Source: Loktanella sp. D2R18
GTDB lineage: Bacteria > Pseudomonadota > Alphaproteobacteria > Rhodobacterales > Rhodobacteraceae
Reading direction: 5' to 3'
NCBI RefSeq assembly: GCF_003318235.1
Contig: NZ_QOCG01000019.1
Location: 62,001 to 126,000 of the forward strand
Length of the DNA stretch: 64,000 bases
Shown here piece by piece: positions 18,726 to 26,877 of the stretch. How positions within the stretch are numbered: the stretch's first letter is position 1; every line of letters starts with the position of its first letter. Made by a program: the position numbers and the translations under genes. A model generated the notes under the pieces. The model was given only the letters and a program-made list of their open reading frames with translations, was not told where the DNA came from and ran no database searches.

Positions 18726-19424
18726 ATGATTGATAGAACTGCTTTTCCGATTACGGCGCGTTGGCCTGCCAATGACCCATCGGTTATCCAACTTTATTCG
18801 TACCCCACACCAAACGGGGTAAAGATTTCAATCGCGCTCGAAGAAATGGGTTTGCCCTACGAGCCGCACCTTGTGACGCTCAGCGATGCAGACGTCAAAA
18901 GCCCCGCGTTCCTCTCGTTAAACCCCAACAACAAGATCCCCGCCATCATTGATCCCAACGGGCCAGATGGCCCTATCGGGCTATTCGAAAGCGGCGCGAT
19001 ACTATTGTATCTTGCTGAAAAATCAGGGAAGTTTTTAGGAAACACAGCGGCCGAAAAGGCGACGATCACGCAATGGCTCATGTTCCAAATGGGTGGGCTT
19101 GGCCCGATGCTGGGGCAGATGGGGTTTTTCTACAAATTTGCCGGTGCCGATATCGAAGACCCCCGCCCGCGTGAACGGTATCTGAACGAAGCAATCCGCC
19201 TTTTGGCTGTTTTAGACGGCCAACTTGAAGGAAAAGACTGGATCGCGGGCGGCTTTTCCATTGCCGACATCGCGATTGCGCCCTGGATCAACGCGCTTGA
19301 ATTTTATGGCACCAAAGACGTAGTCGGCTATCACGACCTGAAAAACGTGCCGGCCTATGTTGAGCGGTTTTTTGCCCGCCCAGCCGTTCAAAAGGCCAAA
19401 TTCATCCCGAACCCAAACGGGTAG
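18726..19424 (+). CDS. Glutathione S-transferase (YfcG/Nu-like)
   Basis: A 232-residue GST. The N-terminal thioredoxin-like domain has [21 protein letters not shown] (cis-Pro) and [12 protein letters not shown] (GSH-binding Glu-Ser); the all-helical C-terminal domain has the capping motif [12 protein letters not shown]. The TPNG loop in place of a catalytic Ser/Tyr points to the YfcG/YghU (Nu) branch, which shows disulfide-bond reductase activity. Divergent from mscL. Confidence 0.9.
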   Translation: MIDRTAFPITARWPANDPSVIQLYSYPTPNGVKISIALEEMGLPYEPHLVTLSDADVKSPAFLSLNPNNKIPAIIDPNGPDGPIGLFESGAILLYLAEKSGKFLGNTAAEKATITQWLMFQMGGLGPMLGQMGFFYKFAGADIEDPRPRERYLNEAIRLLAVLDGQLEGKDWIAGGFSIADIAIAPWINALEFYGTKDVVGYHDLKNVPAYVERFFARPAVQKAKFIPNPNG

Positions 19425-19868
19425 TTAGGGCAACTGCCCGCTGATGACATAGCGCAAAATCTCAACGACTTGTGCCGGCTCTTGCACCACCGCAAGGGCC
19501 GCCGCGTCGATCTCTTTCAGCGCATGTTGGTGATCTGCCCCATGCATCACGATCAATGATTTACCCAAGGCCGCCGCATAGCCCGCGTCAAACGCCGCGT
19601 TCCACTGTTTGTATTTGTCTCCAAACCGCACAACGACGACATCCGCGTTTTCAATAGCGTGCCGGGTGCGGATCGCGTTTAGTTTCGCGCCTTTGTTGTC
19701 GTGCCAAAACTTGTCAGACTCAGCCCCCATAATCGCAACGCCGCAATCATCTGATGCCGCGTGATCCGTCACCGGGGCAGAAAATGTAACGGCCAAATCC
19801 GCCGCCGCTGCGGTGATCTGATCGCGCCAATCTGTATGAATTTCACCCGATAAATAGACATTCAGCAT
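19425..19868 (-). CDS. YtoQ family protein
   Basis: A 147-residue protein matching YtoQ: start MLNVYLSGEIHTDWRD, central GAESDKFWHDNKGAKLN, and DVVVVRFGDKYKQWNAAFDAGYAAALGK. The fold resembles nucleoside 2-deoxyribosyltransferases, where Asp and Glu residues bind the nucleoside, but the family's function is not established. Only 11 bp separate it from pheT, so it probably lies on the same transcript. Confidence 0.85.
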   Translation of the reverse strand: MLNVYLSGEIHTDWRDQITAAAADLAVTFSAPVTDHAASDDCGVAIMGAESDKFWHDNKGAKLNAIRTRHAIENADVVVVRFGDKYKQWNAAFDAGYAAALGKSLIVMHGADHQHALKEIDAAALAVVQEPAQVVEILRYVISGQLP

Positions 19869-19879
19869 GGTTTTCTCCC

Positions 19880-22276
19880 TTATCCGCGCAGCACGCCACC
19901 GGTCGCTTTGGTGACTTTTTCAACGATTTTCGCTGACACCGCTTCGATCTCCGCGTCTTTGAGCGTCTTATCTTTGGGCTGCAAACGCACGGTCACGGCA
20001 AGCGATTTCTTACCTTCGCCCAGCGCCCCGCCGATGAATTCATCAAAAATACGCACATCAGCGATCAACGCCTTGTCAGCACCGGCCGCTGCGTTCACCA
20101 ATGTCAGTGCCGCAACATCGGCGTCTACGACAAAGGCGAAATCGCGGTCAACGGCTTGCAAATCGGTCGCGGCCAACGCGGGCCGGGTCGCGGATTTGTT
20201 TTTCGGGGTTGGAATTTCATCAACCCAAATTGTAAAGCCAACTGCCGGCCCTTTGATGCCCATGGTGCTGAGCACTTTGGGGTGCAATTCACCAAAGACA
20301 GCCATGACCTTTTTCGGGCCAAGACAAATTTTGCCGTGCCGTCCGGGGTGCCACCATTCGGATGCGCCGCGCATAATCTGAACTTTGGCAGGTGCGCCGA
20401 TCGCTCTCAGGATCGCCTCGGCATCAGCCTTAGCATCAAATAGATCGACAGGGCGTGCCGCGCCATGCACGTCTTTGGGCGCGGTCTGCCCGATCAAAAC
20501 GCCACTGATCAGATTGTGTTGCTGCCCCGGCTCACCGCCATGAAAAGCAGCCCCAACCTCGAACAAAGCCATATCCATGAAACCGCGCGCCTGATTGCGG
20601 GCGGCTGCGCGCAACAGACCGGGCAAAAGCGCAGGACGCATATGTGACATTTCCGAACTGATCGGGTTTTCAAGCATCGTGGCGTCATCACCGCCGCCAA
20701 ACAGCGTCGCGGCCTCGCGGTCGATGAACGTATAGGTCACACATTCATTGTACCCAAGCGTCGCCGCCGTCCGGCGCGCCGCTTGCTGGCGCAATTGCCC
20801 ATCGGTCAAAATCGGCTTTGGCACGCCAGAGGTCATCCGCGGCAATGGCACGCCCTGCAATTTCGTCAGGGACGCAATGCGCGCGACTTCCTCGACCAAA
20901 TCGGCCTCACCCTGCACATCCGGACGCCAGGAGGGCACGCTTGCCATATTGCCCTCAAGCTTGAATCCAAGCGCAGTCAGCGTCTGGCGCTGCGTGCTTT
21001 CAGGGATATCCATCCCAACTAGGCTGATCACACGTTTTGCGTCCAGCTTATACGCGCGCGCCGTGTCAGGCACGCGACCCGCGTGAATAACTTCGGACAC
21101 TTCGCCACCCGCGATATCAACGATCATGCGTACGGCATGTTCCAAACCTTCGGGCGTGAACGCCGGGTCAACACCGCGTTCAAACCGGTAGCGCGCATCT
21201 GAATTGATCTTGAGCGCGCGCCCCGCATATGCAATCTGCACCGGGTCCCAATAGGCGCTTTCGACGAACACATTCACGGTCTCTTCGGTGCAACCGGTCG
21301 CCGCACCGCCCATGATCCCGGCAATGCTTTCAACACCAGTATCATCCGAAATCACCATCTGGCCCGGCTGCAAAGTATAGTCTTTGTCATCAAGCGCAGT
21401 GATCACTTCACCACCTGCGGCGCGGTGTACGCGCAGGTTGCCAGCAACCTTATCCGCATCGAATACGTGCAGGGGGCGGTTCAAATCATAGGTGAACCAA
21501 TTGGTCACATCGACCAAGAAACTAATCGGGCGCAGTCCAATCGCGCGCAATTGCTGCTGAAGCCACTCAGGGCTCGGGCCATTCTTCACACCCTTAATCA
21601 AGCGGCCATAGAAAACTGGACACCCATCAAGCGTATCCTCATCAATGGATACATTCAGGTCTGCCTTGAAAGAGGCCGCAACCGGATCAACTTCGCATGG
21701 TTTCAGCGTGCCCAAACCGCGGGCGGCCAAATCACGCGCAATCCCACGCACACCCAACGCATCAGGCCGGTTCGGCGTAATCGCGATCTCGATCACCGGA
21801 TCGACCTTTGCCGGATCGTTTGCAGCCAGCCAATCGGCAAAGTTTTCACCAACCTCACCCGATGGCAATTCAATGATGCCGTTATGTTCGTCGGACAGTT
21901 CCAGCTCTTTTTCAGACGCCATCATGCCAAAGCTATCGACACCACGGATATTGCCGACCTTGATAGTGATATCGAGGCCGGGGATATAAGTACCCGGTTT
22001 TGCCAAGACTACAGTGATCCCCGCACGCGCATTGGGCGCGCCGCAGACAATCTGGGTTTCGCCTTCATCCGACTGTACCTTACAGACCTTCAGCTTGTCC
22101 GCATCAGGATGCTTTTCGGCGTGGGTCACCTTAGCGATGGTAAAATCGCGCAGCTTTGCCGCTGGGTCTTCGATGCCTTCGACCTCAAGCCCAAGGTCAG
22201 TCAGCGCGTCAGCGATCTGATCAAGGGTCGCGTCTGTCTCAAGATGGTGTTTCAGCCAGGAGAGGGTGAATTTCAT
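19880..22276 (-). CDS. pheT: Phenylalanine-tRNA ligase beta subunit
   Basis: Beta chain of the (alpha-beta)2 enzyme that charges tRNA-Phe. The 798-residue protein shows the full domain order: N-terminal EMAP/OB tRNA-binding domain (about 40-150, with HPDADKLKVCKV), B3/4 editing domain, B5 domain, catalytic-like core and a C-terminal ferredoxin-fold anticodon-binding domain (RDFAFVVDADV to the end). The start MKFTLSWLKHHLE is standard. pheS lies 0.9 kb upstream with two small genes between. Confidence 0.97.
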   Translation of the reverse strand: MKFTLSWLKHHLETDATLDQIADALTDLGLEVEGIEDPAAKLRDFTIAKVTHAEKHPDADKLKVCKVQSDEGETQIVCGAPNARAGITVVLAKPGTYIPGLDITIKVGNIRGVDSFGMMASEKELELSDEHNGIIELPSGEVGENFADWLAANDPAKVDPVIEIAITPNRPDALGVRGIARDLAARGLGTLKPCEVDPVAASFKADLNVSIDEDTLDGCPVFYGRLIKGVKNGPSPEWLQQQLRAIGLRPISFLVDVTNWFTYDLNRPLHVFDADKVAGNLRVHRAAGGEVITALDDKDYTLQPGQMVISDDTGVESIAGIMGGAATGCTEETVNVFVESAYWDPVQIAYAGRALKINSDARYRFERGVDPAFTPEGLEHAVRMIVDIAGGEVSEVIHAGRVPDTARAYKLDAKRVISLVGMDIPESTQRQTLTALGFKLEGNMASVPSWRPDVQGEADLVEEVARIASLTKLQGVPLPRMTSGVPKPILTDGQLRQQAARRTAATLGYNECVTYTFIDREAATLFGGGDDATMLENPISSEMSHMRPALLPGLLRAAARNQARGFMDMALFEVGAAFHGGEPGQQHNLISGVLIGQTAPKDVHGAARPVDLFDAKADAEAILRAIGAPAKVQIMRGASEWWHPGRHGKICLGPKKVMAVFGELHPKVLSTMGIKGPAVGFTIWVDEIPTPKNKSATRPALAATDLQAVDRDFAFVVDADVAALTLVNAAAGADKALIADVRIFDEFIGGALGEGKKSLAVTVRLQPKDKTLKDAEIEAVSAKIVEKVTKATGGVLRG

Positions 22277-22343
22277 AGGTCCGGTCCTGCGGTTTGCATT
22301 GGTTGGATTGGGCTTAACGGATTACGCACAAATGGGAAAGGCT

Positions 22344-22363
22344 GTAGGGTGGGGTTTACCCCA
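22344..22363. repeat. Short palindromic repeat, copy 2
   Basis: GTAGGGTGGGGTTTACCCCACC: GTAG followed by an inverted repeat (GGTGGGG/CCCCACC). It is the same design as the elements near 11338 and 31929 with a compensated stem. It lies between pheT and the ASCH gene, at the 3' end of the latter. Confidence 0.7.
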
Positions 22364-22371
22364 CCGCCCCG

Positions 22372-22815
22372 TCAAAGTTCACGACCAGCAAGGTCTTCGA
22401 CCAGTTCAAAGGTTTCAAATACGAGCATCATTTCGGGGTGAAACTCGCCGTTCCGCTTAAAATAAGCTTTGTGTGATTTGCGCCATGCAAGCAACGTGTC
22501 GTCTTCGCCTTCAGACAGCGCCATCTCTTCGGTGACATCACAATAGCGGACCTCTTCGACGCCCGTTGTGCGGATCACCAACGCGGGGGTACCATCCCAA
22601 TTGGCGGCAATATCGCAGCGGCCCACGACGGGCAGCGCATCCGGGTCATCGTCAAACTCTGACAGCGGCGCGCAGGTCGCGCGTTTCTTGCCCTTGCGGA
22701 CCAGCGCAATCAAATGCTGGCACAGCTCTGGCCCATCACCAAACCGAAACGTCCCCGCGCCGGGGTATGTGTCTTGCAGGTCTTCAATTTCATCGGCCAT
22801 TTGGTTTCCATTCAT
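22372..22815 (-). CDS. ASCH domain protein
   Basis: A 147-residue protein with an ASCH (PUA-like) fold: GTFRFGDGPELCQHLIALVRKGKKRATCAPLSEF, then the barrel strand ALVIRTTGVEEVRYCDVTEEMALSEGEDD and LAWRKSHKAYF. ASCH proteins bind RNA or modified nucleosides, and some are N4-acetylcytidine amidohydrolases; activity here is unproven. An alternative start at 22800 (MADEIED) has a GGAAA element before it. It lies between pheT and pheS on the same strand. Confidence 0.82.
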   Translation of the reverse strand: MNGNQMADEIEDLQDTYPGAGTFRFGDGPELCQHLIALVRKGKKRATCAPLSEFDDDPDALPVVGRCDIAANWDGTPALVIRTTGVEEVRYCDVTEEMALSEGEDDTLLAWRKSHKAYFKRNGEFHPEMMLVFETFELVEDLAGREL

Positions 22816-22836
22816 TCAAAACAGAGGGCAGCGTGC

Positions 22837-22905
22837 GGACCTCAGGGTGGGTGCGAAGCGCCCTCCCCATGGGGGAGGTCCGGGCGCTGCCCGGCGATGC
22901 CGGGC
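22837..22905. repeat. Structured GC-rich intergenic element
   Basis: The gap upstream of the ASCH gene contains nested inverted repeats: GGACCTC pairing with GAGGTCC, CTCCCCATGGGGGAG inside it, then GCCCGGCGATGCCGGGC. The nested design differs from the GTAGGGTGG family and looks like a mobile mini-element or a structured RNA or terminator for the upstream small gene. No T run follows on the minus strand. Confidence 0.55.
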
Positions 22906-22941
22906 AAGATTAAAAGTGGCCTCCACTTCACGTCTTTCTGC

Positions 22942-23175
22942 TCACTTGTTCTTCCAATAATTATAGTGCGCAAACATCATTGGAACGCAGAATACGTGCA
23001 CTATCAGGAGAAGCATCACAAACGCCCATGCAGGTAATTCAAGCATCCCCAAAAGTAAGATCAGCATCAGGACAGGACCAAACCACAATAGGCTACCTTG
23101 CAACCGCGACACACGTGATACGAGAACAAAGCAACGATCATAGTATGCTGCTACCAAAACTCCGACTAACTGCAC
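22942..23175 (-). CDS. Small membrane protein between pheS and pheT
   Basis: A 77-residue protein with a GTG start preceded by GGGAG. Two hydrophobic segments (about 28-46 and 48-68) suggest a hairpin membrane protein with a basic N-terminal part containing SRVSRLQGS. The start lies only 9 bp after pheS, so it is probably translated from the pheS transcript. No family recognised; the good ribosome binding site and membrane pattern argue that it is real. Confidence 0.6.
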   Translation of the reverse strand: MQLVGVLVAAYYDRCFVLVSRVSRLQGSLLWFGPVLMLILLLGMLELPAWAFVMLLLIVHVFCVPMMFAHYNYWKNK

Positions 23176-23184
23176 ATTTACTCC

Positions 23185-24249
23185 CTACAGCCCACCATGC
23201 AGCGTCGGCACTTGAAGCGCGCCAAACCCATAGTGGCGCAGCCAGCGCAGGTCTGAATCAAAGAACGCACGCAGGTCAGGGATGCCGTATTTCAGCATCG
23301 CGATCCGGTCGATGCCAACGCCAAAGGCAAAGCCCTGCCAGAGATCGGGATCAATCTTCGCGGCTTGCAGTACCTTGGGGTGGACCATGCCAGAGCCAAG
23401 AACCTCGAGCCAACCGTCGCCTTCGCCGACCTTCAACTGCCCATCAACCCATGAACACTGAATATCCACCTCGGCCGATGGTTCGGTGAACGGGAAGTGG
23501 GACGCGCGGAAACGGGTTTTCACGCGGGCACCAAAATAGGCGCTAAAGAATTCCTCAAGCACCCATTTCAGGTTCGCCATGCTGATGTCTTTATCGATGG
23601 CGAGGCCCTCAACCTGATTAAACATCGGCGTATGCGTTTGGTCATAATCCGCACGGTACACACGACCGGGGCAGATGATGCGTATAGGGGCGCCATTCGC
23701 CTCCATGCTGCGGATTTGCACTGGGCTGGTGTGGGTGCGCAACACGTGCGGCGGGCGGTCATCATCCGCGCCGCGATGCGTATAAAACGTATCCATCTCA
23801 GCCCGCGCAGGGTGGTGGCCGGGAATGTTGAGCGCGTCAAAATTATACCAATCGGATTCGATCTGTGGCCCTTCGGCAACCGAAAAACCCATATCGGCAA
23901 AGATCGCGCTGACCTCTTCGGTGACCTGACTGATCGGGTGGATTGACCCCACGCGGCGGTCACGTGATGGCAATGTCACATCCAGCCATTCGCTCCGCAG
24001 TCGTTCATCCAGCGCCGCATCTGCAAGCGCGGCCTTTTTACCTGCCAAGGCGCTGTTAATTTCGTCCTTCAACGCATTCAGCGCAGGACCAGCTGTTTGG
24101 CGCTCTTCTGGGGACATCTTGCCTAGTTCGCGCATTTTCAGGCTGATTTCGCCCTTTTTGCCAACCGCTTGAACACGCAGGTCTTCGATCGCGGCCTCAT
24201 CAGCAGCGTCAGCAATTAGGGAAAGGTATCTATTTTTAAGTTCTTGCAT
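23185..24249 (-). CDS. pheS: Phenylalanine-tRNA ligase alpha subunit
   Basis: Catalytic subunit for charging tRNA-Phe. The 354-residue protein has an N-terminal coiled coil (residues 1-85, ending [15 protein letters not shown]) and the class II aminoacyl-tRNA synthetase core, with motif 2 near [20 protein letters not shown] and motif 3 in [14 protein letters not shown]. The ATG at 24249 (MQELKNRY) fits homologues; a GTG at 24261 is also in frame. Divergent from the YrbL-like gene. Confidence 0.96.
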   Translation of the reverse strand: MQELKNRYLSLIADAADEAAIEDLRVQAVGKKGEISLKMRELGKMSPEERQTAGPALNALKDEINSALAGKKAALADAALDERLRSEWLDVTLPSRDRRVGSIHPISQVTEEVSAIFADMGFSVAEGPQIESDWYNFDALNIPGHHPARAEMDTFYTHRGADDDRPPHVLRTHTSPVQIRSMEANGAPIRIICPGRVYRADYDQTHTPMFNQVEGLAIDKDISMANLKWVLEEFFSAYFGARVKTRFRASHFPFTEPSAEVDIQCSWVDGQLKVGEGDGWLEVLGSGMVHPKVLQAAKIDPDLWQGFAFGVGIDRIAMLKYGIPDLRAFFDSDLRWLRHYGFGALQVPTLHGGL

Positions 24250-24441
24250 CAGCCCACACACTGTCAGGTTTCCTATCGCCCCCTGCTATCATAGCGGGGC
24301 CTGAATGCAATGTGGTACAGACGCTATACCCACAGGCGACACAAGCGCCCGACATGCCACGTATTCCATATCAGTCATGAAACTGTCATAAATCAAATCG
24401 CAGCGTCAACACCCCAACCAAGCACCTTGCAAAGTCACCGC

Positions 24442-25068
24442 ATGTCAAATTCCTACTATGATTTATCCCGTCAAAGCCACCTTGCGGAGGGGCGTGGTCA
24501 ATTGATTTTTCAACATCCCAAAAAGAAAAACCGGTTGATTAAGGTCGTAAAGCCAAATGAAAAGAAACGCATTCTCAAACGATATTCGGTGTGGCGTTAC
24601 AATCGACTACGTGGCTGGCAACGCGAATTGAGCGAATATATTGCGACGCTGTCCCGCACTGGAACTCATTGCGATCGACTGACACGCTACTATGGGTTTT
24701 GTGATACATCATACGGCCCCGGCATTGTCGTAGAGAAAATATCAGACCCGAATGGTTATCTTGCCCCCACATTTTCAAGTTATCTAAATAAAATGCAACA
24801 CAGCGCAACCACGCTGGCCAAACTCCGAAATGATGTTGAAGAACTTTTTGACACGCTTAATCGTGATCAGGTCCACTTTCACGATATACATCAGCGCAAC
24901 ATCGTCGTTAGCGGCGACACGAATCCGCGCCTCATGGTTATTGACGGTTTGGGCAACCCAGCCCTCATGCCTTTTACGCAATTTAGCAAACGCGCATTCC
25001 GCAAAATTGCAATGAGTGGGAAAGACCGTATTCTAAAAGCCATTGATCGTTCGACAAGCACCATCTGA
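24442..25068 (+). CDS. YrbL-like protein with kinase-type motif
   Basis: A 208-residue protein resembling the YrbL family (PhoP-regulated network protein of enterobacteria; function unknown). The start MSNSYYDLS is chosen because residues before it look non-coding. A kinase-like ATP-grip lysine may lie in NRLIKVVKP; a catalytic-loop motif HDIHQRN is at 147-153, and the metal-binding position is IDGLG at 167-171, so a small atypical kinase fold is likely (inference). Flanked by divergent pheS and a convergent secreted protein gene. Confidence 0.72.
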   Translation: MSNSYYDLSRQSHLAEGRGQLIFQHPKKKNRLIKVVKPNEKKRILKRYSVWRYNRLRGWQRELSEYIATLSRTGTHCDRLTRYYGFCDTSYGPGIVVEKISDPNGYLAPTFSSYLNKMQHSATTLAKLRNDVEELFDTLNRDQVHFHDIHQRNIVVSGDTNPRLMVIDGLGNPALMPFTQFSKRAFRKIAMSGKDRILKAIDRSTSTI

Positions 25069-25092
25069 CGGCTCCCGCCCGACCCGTCGCCA

Positions 25093-25815
25093 TCATCCTG
25101 GTGCGATTTTAGCGATCTCAGATCGAAAATACGCCAATGTTACGGTCGCTCTGTTCCCCGCGACGCCATGATATTTTGAACGCCCGGACGATGTCGGCAG
25201 TCCAGCCCAAATACCCGCGAGGTTATTCATGAACCTTTGCTGGCTAAGGTCCCCGGCCAGAAATGCGGGCAAACCCGCGTCCAACAGCAGCACATCAGCA
25301 AGCCGGTCCTGCATTTGCGGTGTAAATCGGTCTGTCCTGCGCGCACCTGTTTGTTCAACCACGCGCGTCAATGTATCAGGGATAAATTGATAGCGACCAA
25401 TCGCATGCGGCTGTCCCGGTGTTTCCGCAATCCAAACAAATATTTCGCCAATGGTCATCTGGGTTGGCGGTCTGGGTGGCTTAATCACGGCCCCGTGCTG
25501 CACCGCGTCATACCCTGCGAACGGGGATTCAGCCTGCCCAATGATGTAGCGCACGCGCTGGACCGCGCTGGCATCGATCCCAAGCGGTGCCGTATGCCGT
25601 GCAACCACAGGAAATGGTGCAAAAAAGCTTGCACCCGCGCTGCCTGCAAATAGGCTCGCACCTGTTGACGCAGGTTCAGCTGCATCAATAGATTGCGCCA
25701 ACAACCCGCGCGCTGACCCAAACGCACCGTCCCCGACAAGCGAACCTGTTTCCGCCCGACAGATCACCGGATAAACTACCAACGTGCAACAGATTACAAA
25801 ACGCAAGATCATCAT
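25093..25815 (-). CDS. Secreted lysozyme-like (muramidase-type) protein
   Basis: A 240-residue exported protein: signal peptide MMILRFVICCTLVVYPVICRA, an Ala/Ser-rich stretch, then a lysozyme-like domain (about residues 85-240). Its features are RYIIGQAESPFAGYDAVQHG near the start, AIGRYQFIPDTL in the middle and the conserved FMNNLAGIWAGLP, as in phage-type muramidases. It could cut peptidoglycan in the periplasm. No phage genes lie nearby, so it is probably a host cell-wall enzyme. The assignment rests on motif resemblance. Confidence 0.68.
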   Translation of the reverse strand: MMILRFVICCTLVVYPVICRAETGSLVGDGAFGSARGLLAQSIDAAEPASTGASLFAGSAGASFFAPFPVVARHTAPLGIDASAVQRVRYIIGQAESPFAGYDAVQHGAVIKPPRPPTQMTIGEIFVWIAETPGQPHAIGRYQFIPDTLTRVVEQTGARRTDRFTPQMQDRLADVLLLDAGLPAFLAGDLSQQRFMNNLAGIWAGLPTSSGRSKYHGVAGNRATVTLAYFRSEIAKIAPG

Positions 25816-25871
25816 AGCGCAGAGTATCTAGTAGATTCGTTGCGTTTTCGTTTCTAAAAAGCCACGAATGC

Positions 25872-25907
25872 AAAAAAGGCCGCATCAGTTTCCTGACACG
25901 GCCTTTT
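25872..25907 (-). terminator. Terminator downstream of rplT
   Basis: AAAAAAGGCCG and CGGCCTTTT flank a 16-base interior with a further partial stem, between rplT and the secreted lysozyme-like gene. On the minus strand the run of T residues follows the stem, suited to ending rpmI-rplT transcripts. Confidence 0.85.
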
Positions 25908-25929
25908 CTAATTCAGTACACTTGGCAGC

Positions 25930-26292
25930 TTAGGCAGCCAGTGCGTCCTTAGCCTTGCCAACGATTGTCGCAAATGCGTCAGGTTCGTTCACGGCCAGAT
26001 CGGCCAGAACCTTACGGTCGACTTCGATGCCAGCCAATGTCAGGCCGTTGATGAACTTTGAATAGTTCAGTGTTTCGTCAACTGAACGCACACCTGCGTT
26101 GATCCGTTGAATCCACAAAGCGCGGAAGTTGCGCTTGCGATTGTGACGGTCGCGTGTTGCATATTGATTGGCTTTGTCGACGGCCTGTTTGGCGACTTTA
26201 AAAGTCTTTGACCGGCGATCATAATAACCTTTGGCAGCGTCGAGAACTTTTTTGTGACGACGATGAGTGACTGTACCACCTTTAACGCGCAT
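25930..26292 (-). CDS. rplT: 50S ribosomal protein L20
   Basis: Assembly and structural protein of the large ribosomal subunit; it binds 23S rRNA early in assembly. The 120-residue protein is full length with the basic N-terminal tail ([25 protein letters not shown]) and the conserved globular part ([33 protein letters not shown]). It follows rpmI by 17 bp. infC, the usual neighbour in many bacteria, is not in the window. Confidence 0.98.
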   Translation of the reverse strand: MRVKGGTVTHRRHKKVLDAAKGYYDRRSKTFKVAKQAVDKANQYATRDRHNRKRNFRALWIQRINAGVRSVDETLNYSKFINGLTLAGIEVDRKVLADLAVNEPDAFATIVGKAKDALAA

Positions 26293-26309
26293 ATCCTAAA
26301 TCCCTCTAA

Positions 26310-26510
26310 TTAACGTGCGTAAGGCATCATTGATTTAACGATACCTTCATCAGCTTTGCACAATGTGGTTGTGCCACGTGCGTTACGAAGGAATTTGTTC
26401 GAGCGTTTGATCATGCCGTGTTGCTTGCCCGCTTGGGCAGCCACGACACGGCCAGAAGCCGTCGTTTTGAACCGCTTTTTGCAGCTCGATTTTGTCTTCA
26501 TCTTCGGCAT
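26310..26510 (-). CDS. rpmI: 50S ribosomal protein L35
   Basis: A 66-residue large-subunit protein starting [15 protein letters not shown], followed by the conserved [23 protein letters not shown] region. The open frame extends 14 codons further upstream, but a GAGGAGACGG site lies directly before the ATG at 26510. Co-transcribed with rplT. Confidence 0.97.
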   Translation of the reverse strand: MPKMKTKSSCKKRFKTTASGRVVAAQAGKQHGMIKRSNKFLRNARGTTTLCKADEGIVKSMMPYAR

Positions 26511-26620
26511 TTCCGTCTCCTCTTTGGGTCGGTAGAAAACGCGACTCGGCATGCCATATCGGCCGGACGCGCGGGTTCAGACGCGCCGTATAGGACGCAT
26601 CCGAACAATTGGCAAGTGGA

Positions 26621-26845
26621 TTAGAGCAGATAGCGCCCGATCACATCGACAAAGATCTCGTCAATCGTCGAAATGCCATAGACGCCCGGATTCTCTTGCA
26701 TCGCATAAGCAATACTGACGCCGCCCAGCACACCAAATGCGATCGCGACCCGCGGAAAGCGACGATCCGAGAACGCAGCGATCAAGGCCGGAATTGCAAA
26801 AGCGCAGCACAGCACGCCCACCACAAAAATCAGGTCCAAATCCAT
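26621..26845 (-). CDS. Small membrane protein
   Basis: A 74-residue protein with two hydrophobic segments (about 4-24 and 33-46) separated by a basic loop (SDRRFPR), ending with the soluble tail ENPGVYGISTIDEIFVDVIGRYLL. No family recognised, although the tail looks constrained rather than random. It lies between pyk and rpmI on the same strand, 32 bp downstream of pyk, so it may be read with pyk. Confidence 0.7.
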   Translation of the reverse strand: MDLDLIFVVGVLCCAFAIPALIAAFSDRRFPRVAIAFGVLGGVSIAYAMQENPGVYGISTIDEIFVDVIGRYLL

Positions 26846-26877
26846 ATCAGTGTTCCCGCAAATCGTTTCCCGACAAC

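Noticed and set aside
21425..22441. A 338-codon open frame on the plus strand across pheT
   Set aside because: It is antisense to a certain gene, its sequence is unlike any protein family, and such frames are common in GC-rich genes.
25093..25815. A prophage remnant
   Set aside because: The lysozyme-like gene has a host-type signal peptide and no phage structural, holin or integrase genes nearby.
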